Assembly (NCBI GenBank): GCA_009926295.1
Contig: RFPF01000219.1
Coordinates: 1-5,387 of the forward strand
DNA from: Planctomycetia bacterium
Lineage (GTDB): Bacteria > Planctomycetota > Planctomycetia > Pirellulales > UBA1268
Direction: 5' to 3'
Length of the DNA stretch: 5,387 nucleotides
Part shown: positions 1-5,387 of the stretch, piece after piece
Numbering within the stretch: position 1 is the stretch's first letter
How the letters are laid out: every line of letters starts with the position of its first letter
Made by a program: the position numbers and the translations under genes
Notes under the pieces: model-generated
Database searches by the model: none
What the model was told of the DNA's origin: nothing
What the model saw: the letters and a program-made list of their open reading frames with translations, nothing else

Positions 1-763
1 GCCGCTCGACGGCGGCGAGGCCCGTCTCGTAATCGACGCCGGAGAACGTCTCCCCCTTGTCGAAGGCGGCTCCGTCGCGGTTGAACGCGCGGTGATCATC
101 CGCCGGGAACGTGCTCGTCCTGGAAAACTTGCCCGAGAGCAGACCGCTCGCGAGCGGCACGCGGGCGATCACGGCGACCTTCCGGCGGATCGCCTGCTCG
201 AAGAAGAGTTGCGCCGGCCGGAGCCGGAAAAGATTGAAGATGATCTGCACGCTCTGCACGTGCGGGTATTCGATCGCCTTGAGGGCCTCCTCCACCTTCT
301 CGACGCTCACGCCGTAGAAGCGGATCTTGCCCGCGGCCACGAGATCATCGAGAACACCAAAGACCTCGGGGCGGTAGTAGACCTCCGTCGGCGGGCAGTG
401 GAGCTGCACGAGATCGAGCGAGTCGACTTCGAGGTTCTTGAGGCTGCGGTCGATGAAGGCGGTGAGGTTCTCACGGGAGTAGCCGGCCACCGTCTGGGCG
501 GGCAGCCGCCGGCCCGCCTTCGTGGCCACATAAAACGGCTCCCGCCGTTCACGGCGCAGCCGGGCGATGAGCCGCTCGGAGAGGCCGTCGCCATAGACGT
601 CGGCCGTGTCGAAGAAATTGATCCCGGCGTCGAGGGCCGCGTGGAGCGTGGCCATCGATTCAGCTTCGTCGGCACCGCCCCACTGGCCGCCGCCGATGCC
701 CCAGCCGCCGAAGCCGATCTCCGAGACCTGCCAGCCCGTCCGTCCAAAAGCGCGTGTCTTCAT
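1..763 (-). CDS. Aldo/keto reductase, C-terminus cut off by the window edge
   Basis: Cytoplasmic NAD(P)H-dependent oxidoreductase of the aldo/keto reductase superfamily, which reduces aldehydes or ketones; the substrate cannot be read from sequence. The minus strand is open from an ATG at 763 to the left edge with no stop, giving 254 residues where full-length relatives have about 310-330. The start MKTRAFGRTGWQVSEIGFG is the usual first strand of the barrel. The catalytic tetrad is complete: Asp52 and Tyr57 (FFDTADVYG), Lys82 (ATKAG) and His122 (QLHCPP). Later come GKIRFYGVSV and VPLASGLLSGKF, the latter matching the loop before the cofactor-phosphate-binding segment. No Shine-Dalgarno motif precedes the start. 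The start is chosen because the conserved N-terminus begins exactly there. The gene is divergent from the membrane protein gene with 27 bases between the starts. The family is certain; the physiological role is unknown. Confidence 0.93.
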   Translation of the reverse strand, partial: MKTRAFGRTGWQVSEIGFGGWGIGGGQWGGADEAESMATLHAALDAGINFFDTADVYGDGLSERLIARLRRERREPFYVATKAGRRLPAQTVAGYSRENLTAFIDRSLKNLEVDSLDLVQLHCPPTEVYYRPEVFGVLDDLVAAGKIRFYGVSVEKVEEALKAIEYPHVQSVQIIFNLFRLRPAQLFFEQAIRRKVAVIARVPLASGLLSGKFSRTSTFPADDHRAFNRDGAAFDKGETFSGVDYETGLAAVER

Positions 764-790
764 GGACGCGAAGTCTACACTGCCGCCATC
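764..790. promoter_or_regulatory. 27-base divergent gap between reductase and membrane protein starts
   Basis: The two start codons, minus-strand ATG at 763 and plus-strand ATG at 791, face away from each other across 27 bases. That is too short to hold two ordinary promoters, so transcription signals for each gene must extend into the other's coding sequence, or one or both transcripts are leaderless. No ribosome binding site or promoter box is recognisable. This entry records the location only; no specific site is claimed. Confidence 0.3.
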
Positions 791-1675
791 ATGCCGGATG
801 TCTCCCCATTGCCGCCTCGCCCCCTCTGGTGGCACGATCGCCGCGCTCGCCAACTGTTTCTTGTGGGAATCGTCCTCGTCGCGAGCGGCCTCGTGCACGC
901 CGCCATCTGGGGGTTCGCGGGCGGGCCGTGGGAGGGGCCGGTCACATGGCGGAAGCCGATCCTGTTCGGCATCTCGGGCGGGCTCACGAGCCTGTCGCTC
1001 GCCTGGGCGTGGGCCCAGCTGCCGCGACGCGGGGGCGACGGCTGGCTGGCCGCCGGCACGGCCTGGGCACTCCTCGTCGAAGTCGCGCTCATCGACCTGC
1101 AGGCGTGGCGGGGTGTGGCCAGCCACTTCAATCGCTCGACGCCGCTCGACTCGTTTCTCTACGACGCGATGGGGGGGCTCATCCTGTTCGTGACGCTCGT
1201 GTCGATCGACCTCACCGTCAGGGTCTGTACGCAGCAGACGTCGCTCGACCCCGACATGCTCCTGGCCGCCCGGGCGGGGCTCGTGTTTCTCGTCTGGTCG
1301 TGCCTGCTCGGCATCTGGGTGAGCGTGCACGGCGACATCCGGATGGCCGAGGGGCTGCCACCGGAGTCATACGGTGCCGCGGGCGTCCTGAAGTTCCCGC
1401 ATGGCGCCGTGATCCACGCGCTCCAGTGGCTGCCGCTCCTCGCATGGGCAGGGCGGCGGGCGGGCCTGGCCACGGCCACGCGCTTTCGAATGACGGCTAC
1501 GGCCACCGTCGGCACGGCGCTCATCGCCGTCTACGCGCTCGTGCAAACGCTCCTCGGTCGCGCTCGGGTCGATACGACGCCACTCACAGCTGCGTTGCTC
1601 GCGGCAGGGGTCACCTGCCTCGCAGTGCCCACATGCATCACGGTGTGGCGGGCCCTGATCCAACGAGGCCGCTGA
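791..1675 (+). CDS. Uncharacterised polytopic membrane protein (about 8 TM)
   Basis: A 294-residue integral membrane protein of unknown function. Hydrophobic segments lie near residues 21-41, 56-76, 85-104, 124-142, 158-178, 204-220, 235-255 and 264-286, with a short positively charged N-terminus (WWHDRRAR) before the first. Polar blocks that look conserved are TWRKPILFGIS (52-62), RGVASHFNRSTPLD (107-120), and FPHGAVIHALQWLP (202-215). From memory, these resemble unnamed membrane proteins carrying a W-x-KP-x-KF signature and an H-x-x-G-x-H-A-L-Q-x-L-P segment; this is recollection, not a search. The open frame continues upstream to about 92, but that part is antisense to the reductase gene and is not protein-like, so the ATG at 791 is taken as the start. 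There is no Shine-Dalgarno motif. The last 38 bases overlap the end of the convergent hydrolase gene. No catalytic role can be assigned. Confidence 0.82.
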   Translation: MPDVSPLPPRPLWWHDRRARQLFLVGIVLVASGLVHAAIWGFAGGPWEGPVTWRKPILFGISGGLTSLSLAWAWAQLPRRGGDGWLAAGTAWALLVEVALIDLQAWRGVASHFNRSTPLDSFLYDAMGGLILFVTLVSIDLTVRVCTQQTSLDPDMLLAARAGLVFLVWSCLLGIWVSVHGDIRMAEGLPPESYGAAGVLKFPHGAVIHALQWLPLLAWAGRRAGLATATRFRMTATATVGTALIAVYALVQTLLGRARVDTTPLTAALLAAGVTCLAVPTCITVWRALIQRGR

Positions 1676-2965
1676 ACCATTCTCGCAGCCGCCGGGTCGA
1701 TTCCCGGTCGTCGAGGAACATCGCACAGGAATGGGCGCCGAGGCCCGACGAGACGAACGTGGCCGGCACGCGCATTGCATCCGTGACCGGCTGGACCGCG
1801 GCGGCCGAATTGTCGGTGTGGAACACCGCCATGCCTCGAAATCGGCCTGCCCGCTCGATCGCGCCCTCGAGCGTGGCGCCGTTCCAGCCATCGCCGTCGA
1901 AGTGCTGGCAGCAGTGCAGTCCCTTCCACAGCGCGGCGATCCGGCCGTTGCGCAGGCCGATGAAGCCGCACGCGATCGCGCCGCGGGAAAAGCCCGTGAG
2001 GACGACCCTGCTGCGGTCGCCGCCGAAGCGGGTGCAGACGTCGTCTACCGCATCCATGCAAAACTGTGCCGTCGCATCGGGGTCACCCCAGCCGTTCTCC
2101 GCCACCTCGCCCTTGGCATCGATGAACGGCAGGCTGATCCAGATCGCGCCCGTGCCGCGCGTCATCCCGTAGCCGATCACGCACTGCTCGGGGCGGCCGG
2201 TCGAATGGCACGACGGCGTGAAGAAGATGTTTCCCGGATATTCGACGACCACCGGATACGTGCCTCCCGGCTGCCAATCGGCGGGCAGGTAGAGCAGGGA
2301 CACCGTGTGATTCCCGCCTCCCGCCTTCGCTGCGGCGGGCCGGTGCGCAACGCGCCGGCCGGCCGCGGGCGATCCTTCCACCACGGCCGGCACGTCGAGC
2401 CTCCCTGGAGGCCGCGTCCACGGTGGCTCGACACCGGTCGCGACGAGATCCGTGACTTCGACGATCTGCCCGGGCTTCGGGTTCTTGAGCATCACGAGGA
2501 TCCTGCGCACATGTGCGGGGTCGAGTTTCGGCGTGCCGTCCGGGAACGCTTGCCGCAGTGCGCATGAAAAGGCCCGCGACTCTCCCGGGGTGAGCACGGC
2601 GACATCCGCGATCGACTCCCAGCCGGCATCGGCGACAACCCAGAGCATGACCTCGACGGAGCCCTCGCCGACGTTCGCCACTGTCGCCTCGACCACCCGC
2701 CGCGTGGCCAATGCCCATCCGCCGGGCGGAGCTGGGATCGCCACCCAGGCGTAAGGCGCCCCGGCTGCGGCGCGCAGCCGAAGCCGCTTCGCGCGCGGCG
2801 AGCCTGGAAACTCGATGCTGGCGGCCCGCACGTCGCTCAAGGGCACGTCATCGTCGAGATGACTCCACAGCACGTCATGGCCGGAGAATCTGCCAGGATC
2901 ACTCCGAGCAGCGCCACGAGGAGGGCGGTCGGCACACCTGCGTGACGGTTCGTGGCCTTCACCAT
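1638..2965 (-). CDS. Exported alpha/beta-hydrolase (esterase-like), apparently frameshifted near its signal peptide
   Basis: Probably a periplasmic or secreted serine esterase. The ATG at 2965, preceded by GAGG ten bases upstream, opens a textbook signal peptide (Lys3, Arg7, hydrophobic 11-25, then ADSPA), but that frame stops at 2837-2839. The body is in the minus-strand frame running to the stop at 1638. Re-reading one base at 2879 joins them as ADSPA-HDVLW, about 442 residues in total. The body starts with a beta-rich sandwich-like domain (ASIEFPGS to VTDLVATG, about 2820-2440), then the hydrolase core: YPVVVEYPGN, STGRPEQ, GTGAIWISLPF, and the nucleophile elbow GFSRGA with Ser at 1986-1988. 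A likely acid is Asp in FHTDNS, and the likely His is in GLGAHSC at 1731-1733. At least nine cysteines suggest disulfides. The substrate is unknown; relatives occur in planctomycetes. Whether the shift is mutation or sequence error is unresolved. Confidence 0.78.
2838..2900 (-). other. Apparent -1 frameshift between signal peptide and hydrolase body
   Basis: The signal-peptide frame (codons starting from 2965) and the hydrolase-body frame are both open through this stretch, and the signal-peptide frame ends at TGA 2837-2839. Third-position G/C bias favours the leader frame up to about 2893 and the body frame from about 2880 downward. One extra C after the GGCC at 2879-2882 would give ...ADSPA followed by HDVLWSHL, placing a plausible signal peptidase site exactly at the junction. 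The exact position of the lesion inside the stretch is inferred. Confidence 0.65.
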
Positions 2966-3074
2966 CGCTGGCGCACCTCAAAAGATTTCCGACGCGTTTG
3001 CATCGTGGTCGCTCCGCATGTCGCCGCGTACATTCGCGATCATGCTTGCCACCATTATCCGTCCGCAACCTGCC
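2966..3074. promoter_or_regulatory. Divergent intergenic region between the hydrolase and the DUF1080-like gene
   Basis: These 109 bases separate the chosen starts of two divergent genes encoding exported proteins and must hold promoters for both. AT-rich hexamers are present (GATAAT on the minus strand at 3054-3059, TACATT on the plus strand near 3030), but neither has a convincing -35 box at 16-18 bases, so no promoter is assigned. No operator-like inverted repeat was seen. In-frame ATGs at 3018 and 3042 could extend the plus-strand gene leftward and shorten this gap. Confidence 0.35.
2976..2979 (-). promoter_or_regulatory. Ribosome binding site (GAGG) for the hydrolase leader
   Basis: On the minus strand the motif GAGG lies ten bases before the ATG at 2965. 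It supports starting the hydrolase at its signal peptide rather than at the ATG at 3068 or at internal GTG codons in the body frame. Confidence 0.45.
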
Positions 3075-3839
3075 ATGTCGCTATACCGTGCCCTCATCAC
3101 GGTCTCCCTCGCTCTGGTCGGAGGCATCCATCTCGCTGCCGGCGACGACGCCGCATGGCTTCGCGAGAAGGGCACGCTGCTCTTCGAGGATTCGTTCGAC
3201 CGCGAGGAGGACGGCAACCTCGCCAAGGCGATCGGCAACGGCTGGAACAGCGCCACGGCCGACCGCGTGCCCGACGTGAAGCAGGCCGATCTCGACGGCG
3301 GTGTGCTCAAGGTGATCAACGAACCCCGGGCCGGCCACCAGCCCCACATCCACCACGAGGCCGGCCTCGAGGACGGCGGGGCGACCTTCCGGTTTCGGTT
3401 TCCCGACGCGGGCAAGGCCGCGACGCTCACCGTCGGATTCGTCGATCGCCAAACTCCGGGCGTCCACGCGGGCCATCTCTGCTACGCCCTCATCTCCACC
3501 AAGCCGCCCCAGATCACGCTCTCCGACTACAAGACCGGCGTCATGAATCTCGAACTCCGGAAGCGCCGCCAGGAATACCTCGACCGAAAGGAAAAACTGC
3601 CCGACGACCTCGCGGCGCTCCTCGCCACGAAATCAAAGAGCTTTCCGTGGAAAGCCGACGGCAAATGGCACGACCTCGTGCTCGTCACGGAGGGCGACGA
3701 GATGCGAGTGACGCTCGACGGCAAGCCGGTCGGCAGCCACCATTCCGAGGGCTTCGCCCATCCCACGAAACGCTGGTTCAGTTTCCTGATGAATCCATCG
3801 GCCTGGATCGACGACGTGAAGGTCTACCGGGTCAAGTGA
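3075..3839 (+). CDS. Exported DUF1080-like (3-keto-disaccharide hydrolase-like) sandwich protein
   Basis: A 254-residue protein with an N-terminal signal peptide: MSLYR, a hydrophobic stretch to about residue 19, then HLAAG before DDAAW. The mature part begins with LLFEDSFDRE (about 36-45), the usual opening of DUF1080/LamG-like concanavalin sandwiches. It continues with NGWNSATADR, a His-rich HQPHIHHEAG (88-97), FRFRFPDAG, and a charged segment (about 159-192) with LPDDLAALLATKSKSF. DGKWHDLVLV, VTLDGKPVGSHHSEGFAHPTKR (in part) and the closing strand WIDDVKVYRVK follow. Planctomycetes carry many such small exported proteins, often annotated as family 16 glycoside hydrolase or DUF1080; enzymatic activity is not shown. 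ATG 3075 is chosen because it gives the shortest clean signal peptide; ATGs at 2952, 3018 and 3042 are alternatives, none with a Shine-Dalgarno motif. The gene is convergent with the DUF1552 gene, leaving nine bases between stops. Confidence 0.8.
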   Translation: MSLYRALITVSLALVGGIHLAAGDDAAWLREKGTLLFEDSFDREEDGNLAKAIGNGWNSATADRVPDVKQADLDGGVLKVINEPRAGHQPHIHHEAGLEDGGATFRFRFPDAGKAATLTVGFVDRQTPGVHAGHLCYALISTKPPQITLSDYKTGVMNLELRKRRQEYLDRKEKLPDDLAALLATKSKSFPWKADGKWHDLVLVTEGDEMRVTLDGKPVGSHHSEGFAHPTKRWFSFLMNPSAWIDDVKVYRVK

Positions 3840-3848
3840 CTCCCCGCC

Positions 3849-5153
3849 TCACGCCACGATCTCACGGAGGGGCCCCGTGCTGTCGCCGAACGACTCGGCC
3901 GCCACGCCCGAGCCCCGGAGGAGCGTGAGCCAGGCGTTGCAGAGGGGCGTGTTCTTCGGCACGACGATGTTCTCGCCGAGTTTCACCCCCGCCCCCTTGC
4001 CCGTGATCAAGGTCGGGCAGTTGTCGAGCGAGTGGCTCGTGCGGATGTTGCTGCCGTAGATGACCGTCGTGTGGTCGAAGAGGCTCGTGCCGTCGGGCTC
4101 CTTCGTGGTCTTGAGTTTCGTGATCAGCCCCGCAAGCAGTTCGCTCTGGGCGAGGTCTCGCTTCCGTGACGACTCCACCACGTCGCCCGGGCGGCCATGG
4201 TAGTGGCTCATCGTGTGGGCCTCCGTCTTCAGGCCTAGGCTCGTGAGCAGCGTGGTCACGGGCTGCCGGTAGGTGAGCACCCGCGTGCTGTCGGTCTGGA
4301 GCGCCGCCACGATGATGTCGTACATGAGCTTGATTTCGTCTTGGCCCGCGAGCCCCTTCTGCGGCTCGCCGAACGGCGGCTGCGGTCGCTCCGCCCCGAT
4401 CCACTTCTCGTCACGGGAAAGCCGGGTTTCCAAGTCGCGGATGCCCTGGAGGTATTCGTCGAGCTTGTCCTGGTCGGTCTTGCCGAGCGTGCGACCGAGG
4501 TCGCGGGCGTTTTCCAGGGCGTTGTCGAGGATGCTTCGGCGCTGTTTGAGCAGGGCCTTCTGTTCCTCGAGGGGCGTGGAGTCCTTGGCGAACAGCCGGT
4601 GAAACGCCTCGACTGGGTTGCGCGGCCCGCCCACCGGCTTGCCCCGGGCATCCCAGGAAAGGGAGAGACCGGGGCCATGACCGGATCCATTCGCCGCCTC
4701 GCCGCAGTCGAGCGCGAGCGACTCGAACCGCGTGTCGGTGCCGAGCGCCCGGGCCGCCACCTGATCCACCGACACGCTGTTGAAGAAGCTCTGGCCGGGC
4801 GCGCCGTATTCGTTGGCCCCCGTGAGCCAAAACGTGCTGCCGTAGTGGCCGTTGCCGGTGAACCGATTCCACAAGCCCTGCACGATGCTGAAGTCGGCTT
4901 TGTGGGGGGCGAGCGGTTCGAGCATCGCCGGCAGGGCGTAGTCACGGCCAGGCTCACCGATCTTCGGATACCACTCGTCCTCGGTCACACCCCAGCCGAA
5001 CCCGAGGAAGACGAGCCGCTTCGGCACCGGCGCACCCGCGGTGGCCGCGGCGCACCGCCGGAATCCGAGCGATTCGAGCGCAGGGAGCGCGATGATGGCG
5101 CCGGCCGTCTGGATCGCCTGGCGGCGCGAGATCCTGGTGGTGAGTGGCTTCAT
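3849..5153 (-). CDS. DUF1552 domain-containing exported protein
   Basis: A 434-residue protein of the DUF1552 family, near the family's usual length. It starts with a Tat-like leader: TRISRRQAIQTAGAI with twin arginines at 10-11, then ALPALESLG, so export in a folded state is likely. The family pattern runs throughout: PKRLVFLGFGWG (44-55), EWYPKIGEPGRDY, ANEYGAPGQSFFNSVSVDQ, LALDCGEA, a helical middle part (about 193-250), and IIVAALQTDSTRVLTYR. After these come MSHYHGRPGD (315-324), TTVIYGSNI.TSHSLDN (362-378) and the C-terminal FGDSTGPL (422-429). The function is not established; the fold appears related to DUF1501/sulfatase-like proteins. The gene follows the DUF1585-containing gene by 39 bases, with GGAG nine bases before the ATG, so the two are probably cotranscribed. 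This pairing is characteristic of planctomycetes. Confidence 0.95.
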   Translation of the reverse strand: MKPLTTRISRRQAIQTAGAIIALPALESLGFRRCAAATAGAPVPKRLVFLGFGWGVTEDEWYPKIGEPGRDYALPAMLEPLAPHKADFSIVQGLWNRFTGNGHYGSTFWLTGANEYGAPGQSFFNSVSVDQVAARALGTDTRFESLALDCGEAANGSGHGPGLSLSWDARGKPVGGPRNPVEAFHRLFAKDSTPLEEQKALLKQRRSILDNALENARDLGRTLGKTDQDKLDEYLQGIRDLETRLSRDEKWIGAERPQPPFGEPQKGLAGQDEIKLMYDIIVAALQTDSTRVLTYRQPVTTLLTSLGLKTEAHTMSHYHGRPGDVVESSRKRDLAQSELLAGLITKLKTTKEPDGTSLFDHTTVIYGSNIRTSHSLDNCPTLITGKGAGVKLGENIVVPKNTPLCNAWLTLLRGSGVAAESFGDSTGPLREIVA

Positions 5154-5162
5154 GGCGGCGAA

Positions 5163-5166
5163 CTCC
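5163..5166 (-). promoter_or_regulatory. Ribosome binding site (GGAG) for the DUF1552 gene
   Basis: GGAG on the minus strand sits nine bases before the ATG at 5153, in the 39-base gap after the upstream gene. It fixes the start, which also coincides with the beginning of the twin-arginine leader. Together with the short gap it supports translation of this gene from a transcript shared with its upstream neighbour. Confidence 0.55.
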
Positions 5167-5192
5167 GGGGACTCTTTAGATCCGAGGCACTG

Positions 5193-5387
5193 TCACTTCG
5201 TGCGGAACGCCTCGCTCTGCACGAGCGCGTGGATGGATGAACGCAGGGCGAAGTCGTGGTCTTTGGCATCCTTCACGATCGCATCGACGAGCGGCTCGTC
5301 GCTGAAGCCACAGGGCCGGCCCAGGGCATACTCGATGAGCGCCGCGGTGAAACCCCGTGCAAACGGCTCCCGCCGTGAGGCCACGAT
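5193..5387 (-). CDS. C-terminal end (DUF1585) of a DUF1592/DUF1588-type protein, cut by the window edge
   Basis: Only the last 64 codons are in the window; the frame is open to the right edge, so the true start lies outside. The GTG at 5384 is internal (a Val), not a start. The tail reads FARGFTAALIEYALGRP, then EPLVDAIVKDAKDHDFALRSSI and HALVQSEAFRTK. This matches the DUF1585 pattern: a helix with the F-x-x-x-L-x-x-YALGR motif, an aspartate-rich helix, and an S-x-x-F terminus. DUF1585 is normally the last domain of large planctomycete proteins (DUF1587, DUF1592, DUF1588, DUF1585, often with a cytochrome c-like region) encoded just before DUF1552 genes, as here. The role is unknown, and the cytochrome part is not visible in this window. 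Confidence 0.88.
   Translation of the reverse strand: MVASRREPFARGFTAALIEYALGRPCGFSDEPLVDAIVKDAKDHDFALRSSIHALVQSEAFRTK

Noticed and set aside
92..790. In-frame upstream extension of the membrane protein (233 extra residues on the plus strand)
   Set aside because: It is exactly antisense to the aldo/keto reductase, whose catalytic tetrad is intact, and its own sequence is charged and low in family-like features. It is a GC-rich open-frame shadow.
754..2172. Long open frame on the plus strand (472 codons)
   Set aside because: It overlaps two well-supported genes in other frames or strands. Its translation is Arg/Pro/Ala-rich, as expected of a high-GC shadow.
2995..3060. Promoter-like hexamers (TTGCAT, TACATT, GATAAT) in the divergent gap
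   Set aside because: The spacing between candidate -35 and -10 boxes is wrong (about 25 bases, or no partner at all), so no sigma-70-type promoter can be supported.
2966..3068. ATG at 3068 as the start of the hydrolase
   Set aside because: The added residues are rich in Arg, Cys and His and are not protein-like. They would run over the start of the DUF1080-like gene, and the leader at 2965 in another frame is a far better N-terminus.
2711..3928. Long open frame on the plus strand (405 codons)
   Set aside because: It runs out of frame across the signal-peptide protein at 3075-3839, and its translation is almost wholly Arg/Pro/Gly-rich.
4341..5240. Plus-strand open frame opposite the DUF1552 gene
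   Set aside because: It is antisense to a complete, clearly recognisable DUF1552 protein and has no family features of its own.
5193..5384. A 63-residue small protein starting at GTG 5384
   Set aside because: The frame continues open to the window edge, and the sequence is the C-terminal DUF1585 domain of a larger protein, so this is a fragment rather than a small gene.
1..5387. CRISPR arrays, tRNAs, insertion sequences, direct repeats, toxin-antitoxin or phage genes
   Set aside because: None was seen on reading both strands. The window is densely filled by six protein genes with short gaps, and no repeated unit or inverted terminal repeat stands out.

Overview
The window is high-GC DNA that most likely comes from a planctomycete (Planctomycetota, probably Pirellulales-like). 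The strongest evidence is at the right end. The C-terminal tail of a DUF1592/DUF1588/DUF1585-type protein is followed on the same strand by a complete DUF1552 protein, a gene pair typical of planctomycetes. Other support comes from two further exported proteins of planctomycete style, weak or absent Shine-Dalgarno signals at several starts, and genes that mostly alternate strand one by one. No rRNA, tRNA, mobile element, CRISPR array or integration signature was seen.

Layout from left to right: (1) 1-763, minus, an aldo/keto reductase cut off by the left edge; (2) 791-1675, plus, an uncharacterised membrane protein with about eight membrane segments, divergent from the reductase with only 27 bases between the starts; (3) 1638-2965, minus, an exported alpha/beta-hydrolase (esterase-like) whose 3' end overlaps the membrane protein gene tail to tail by 38 bases. 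Its signal peptide lies in a different frame from its body, so the gene appears frameshifted near 2879; (4) 3075-3839, plus, an exported protein resembling the DUF1080 / 3-keto-disaccharide hydrolase-like (concanavalin-type sandwich) proteins of planctomycetes; (5) 3849-5153, minus, the DUF1552 protein with a twin-arginine-like leader, convergent with gene 4 at a 9-base gap; (6) 5193-5387, minus, the end of the DUF1585-containing protein, 39 bases upstream of gene 5 and probably in its operon.

Four of the six genes appear to act in the cell envelope or outside the cytoplasm. Genes 3, 4, 5 and probably 6 fit the planctomycete repertoire of exported proteins often linked to polymer or carbohydrate breakdown, but nothing here proves a shared substrate. 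Every stretch longer than about 110 bases is accounted for by a gene. I see no clear novel system. The points most worth a second look are the frameshifted hydrolase, the unnamed membrane protein family, and the tight convergent gene ends.
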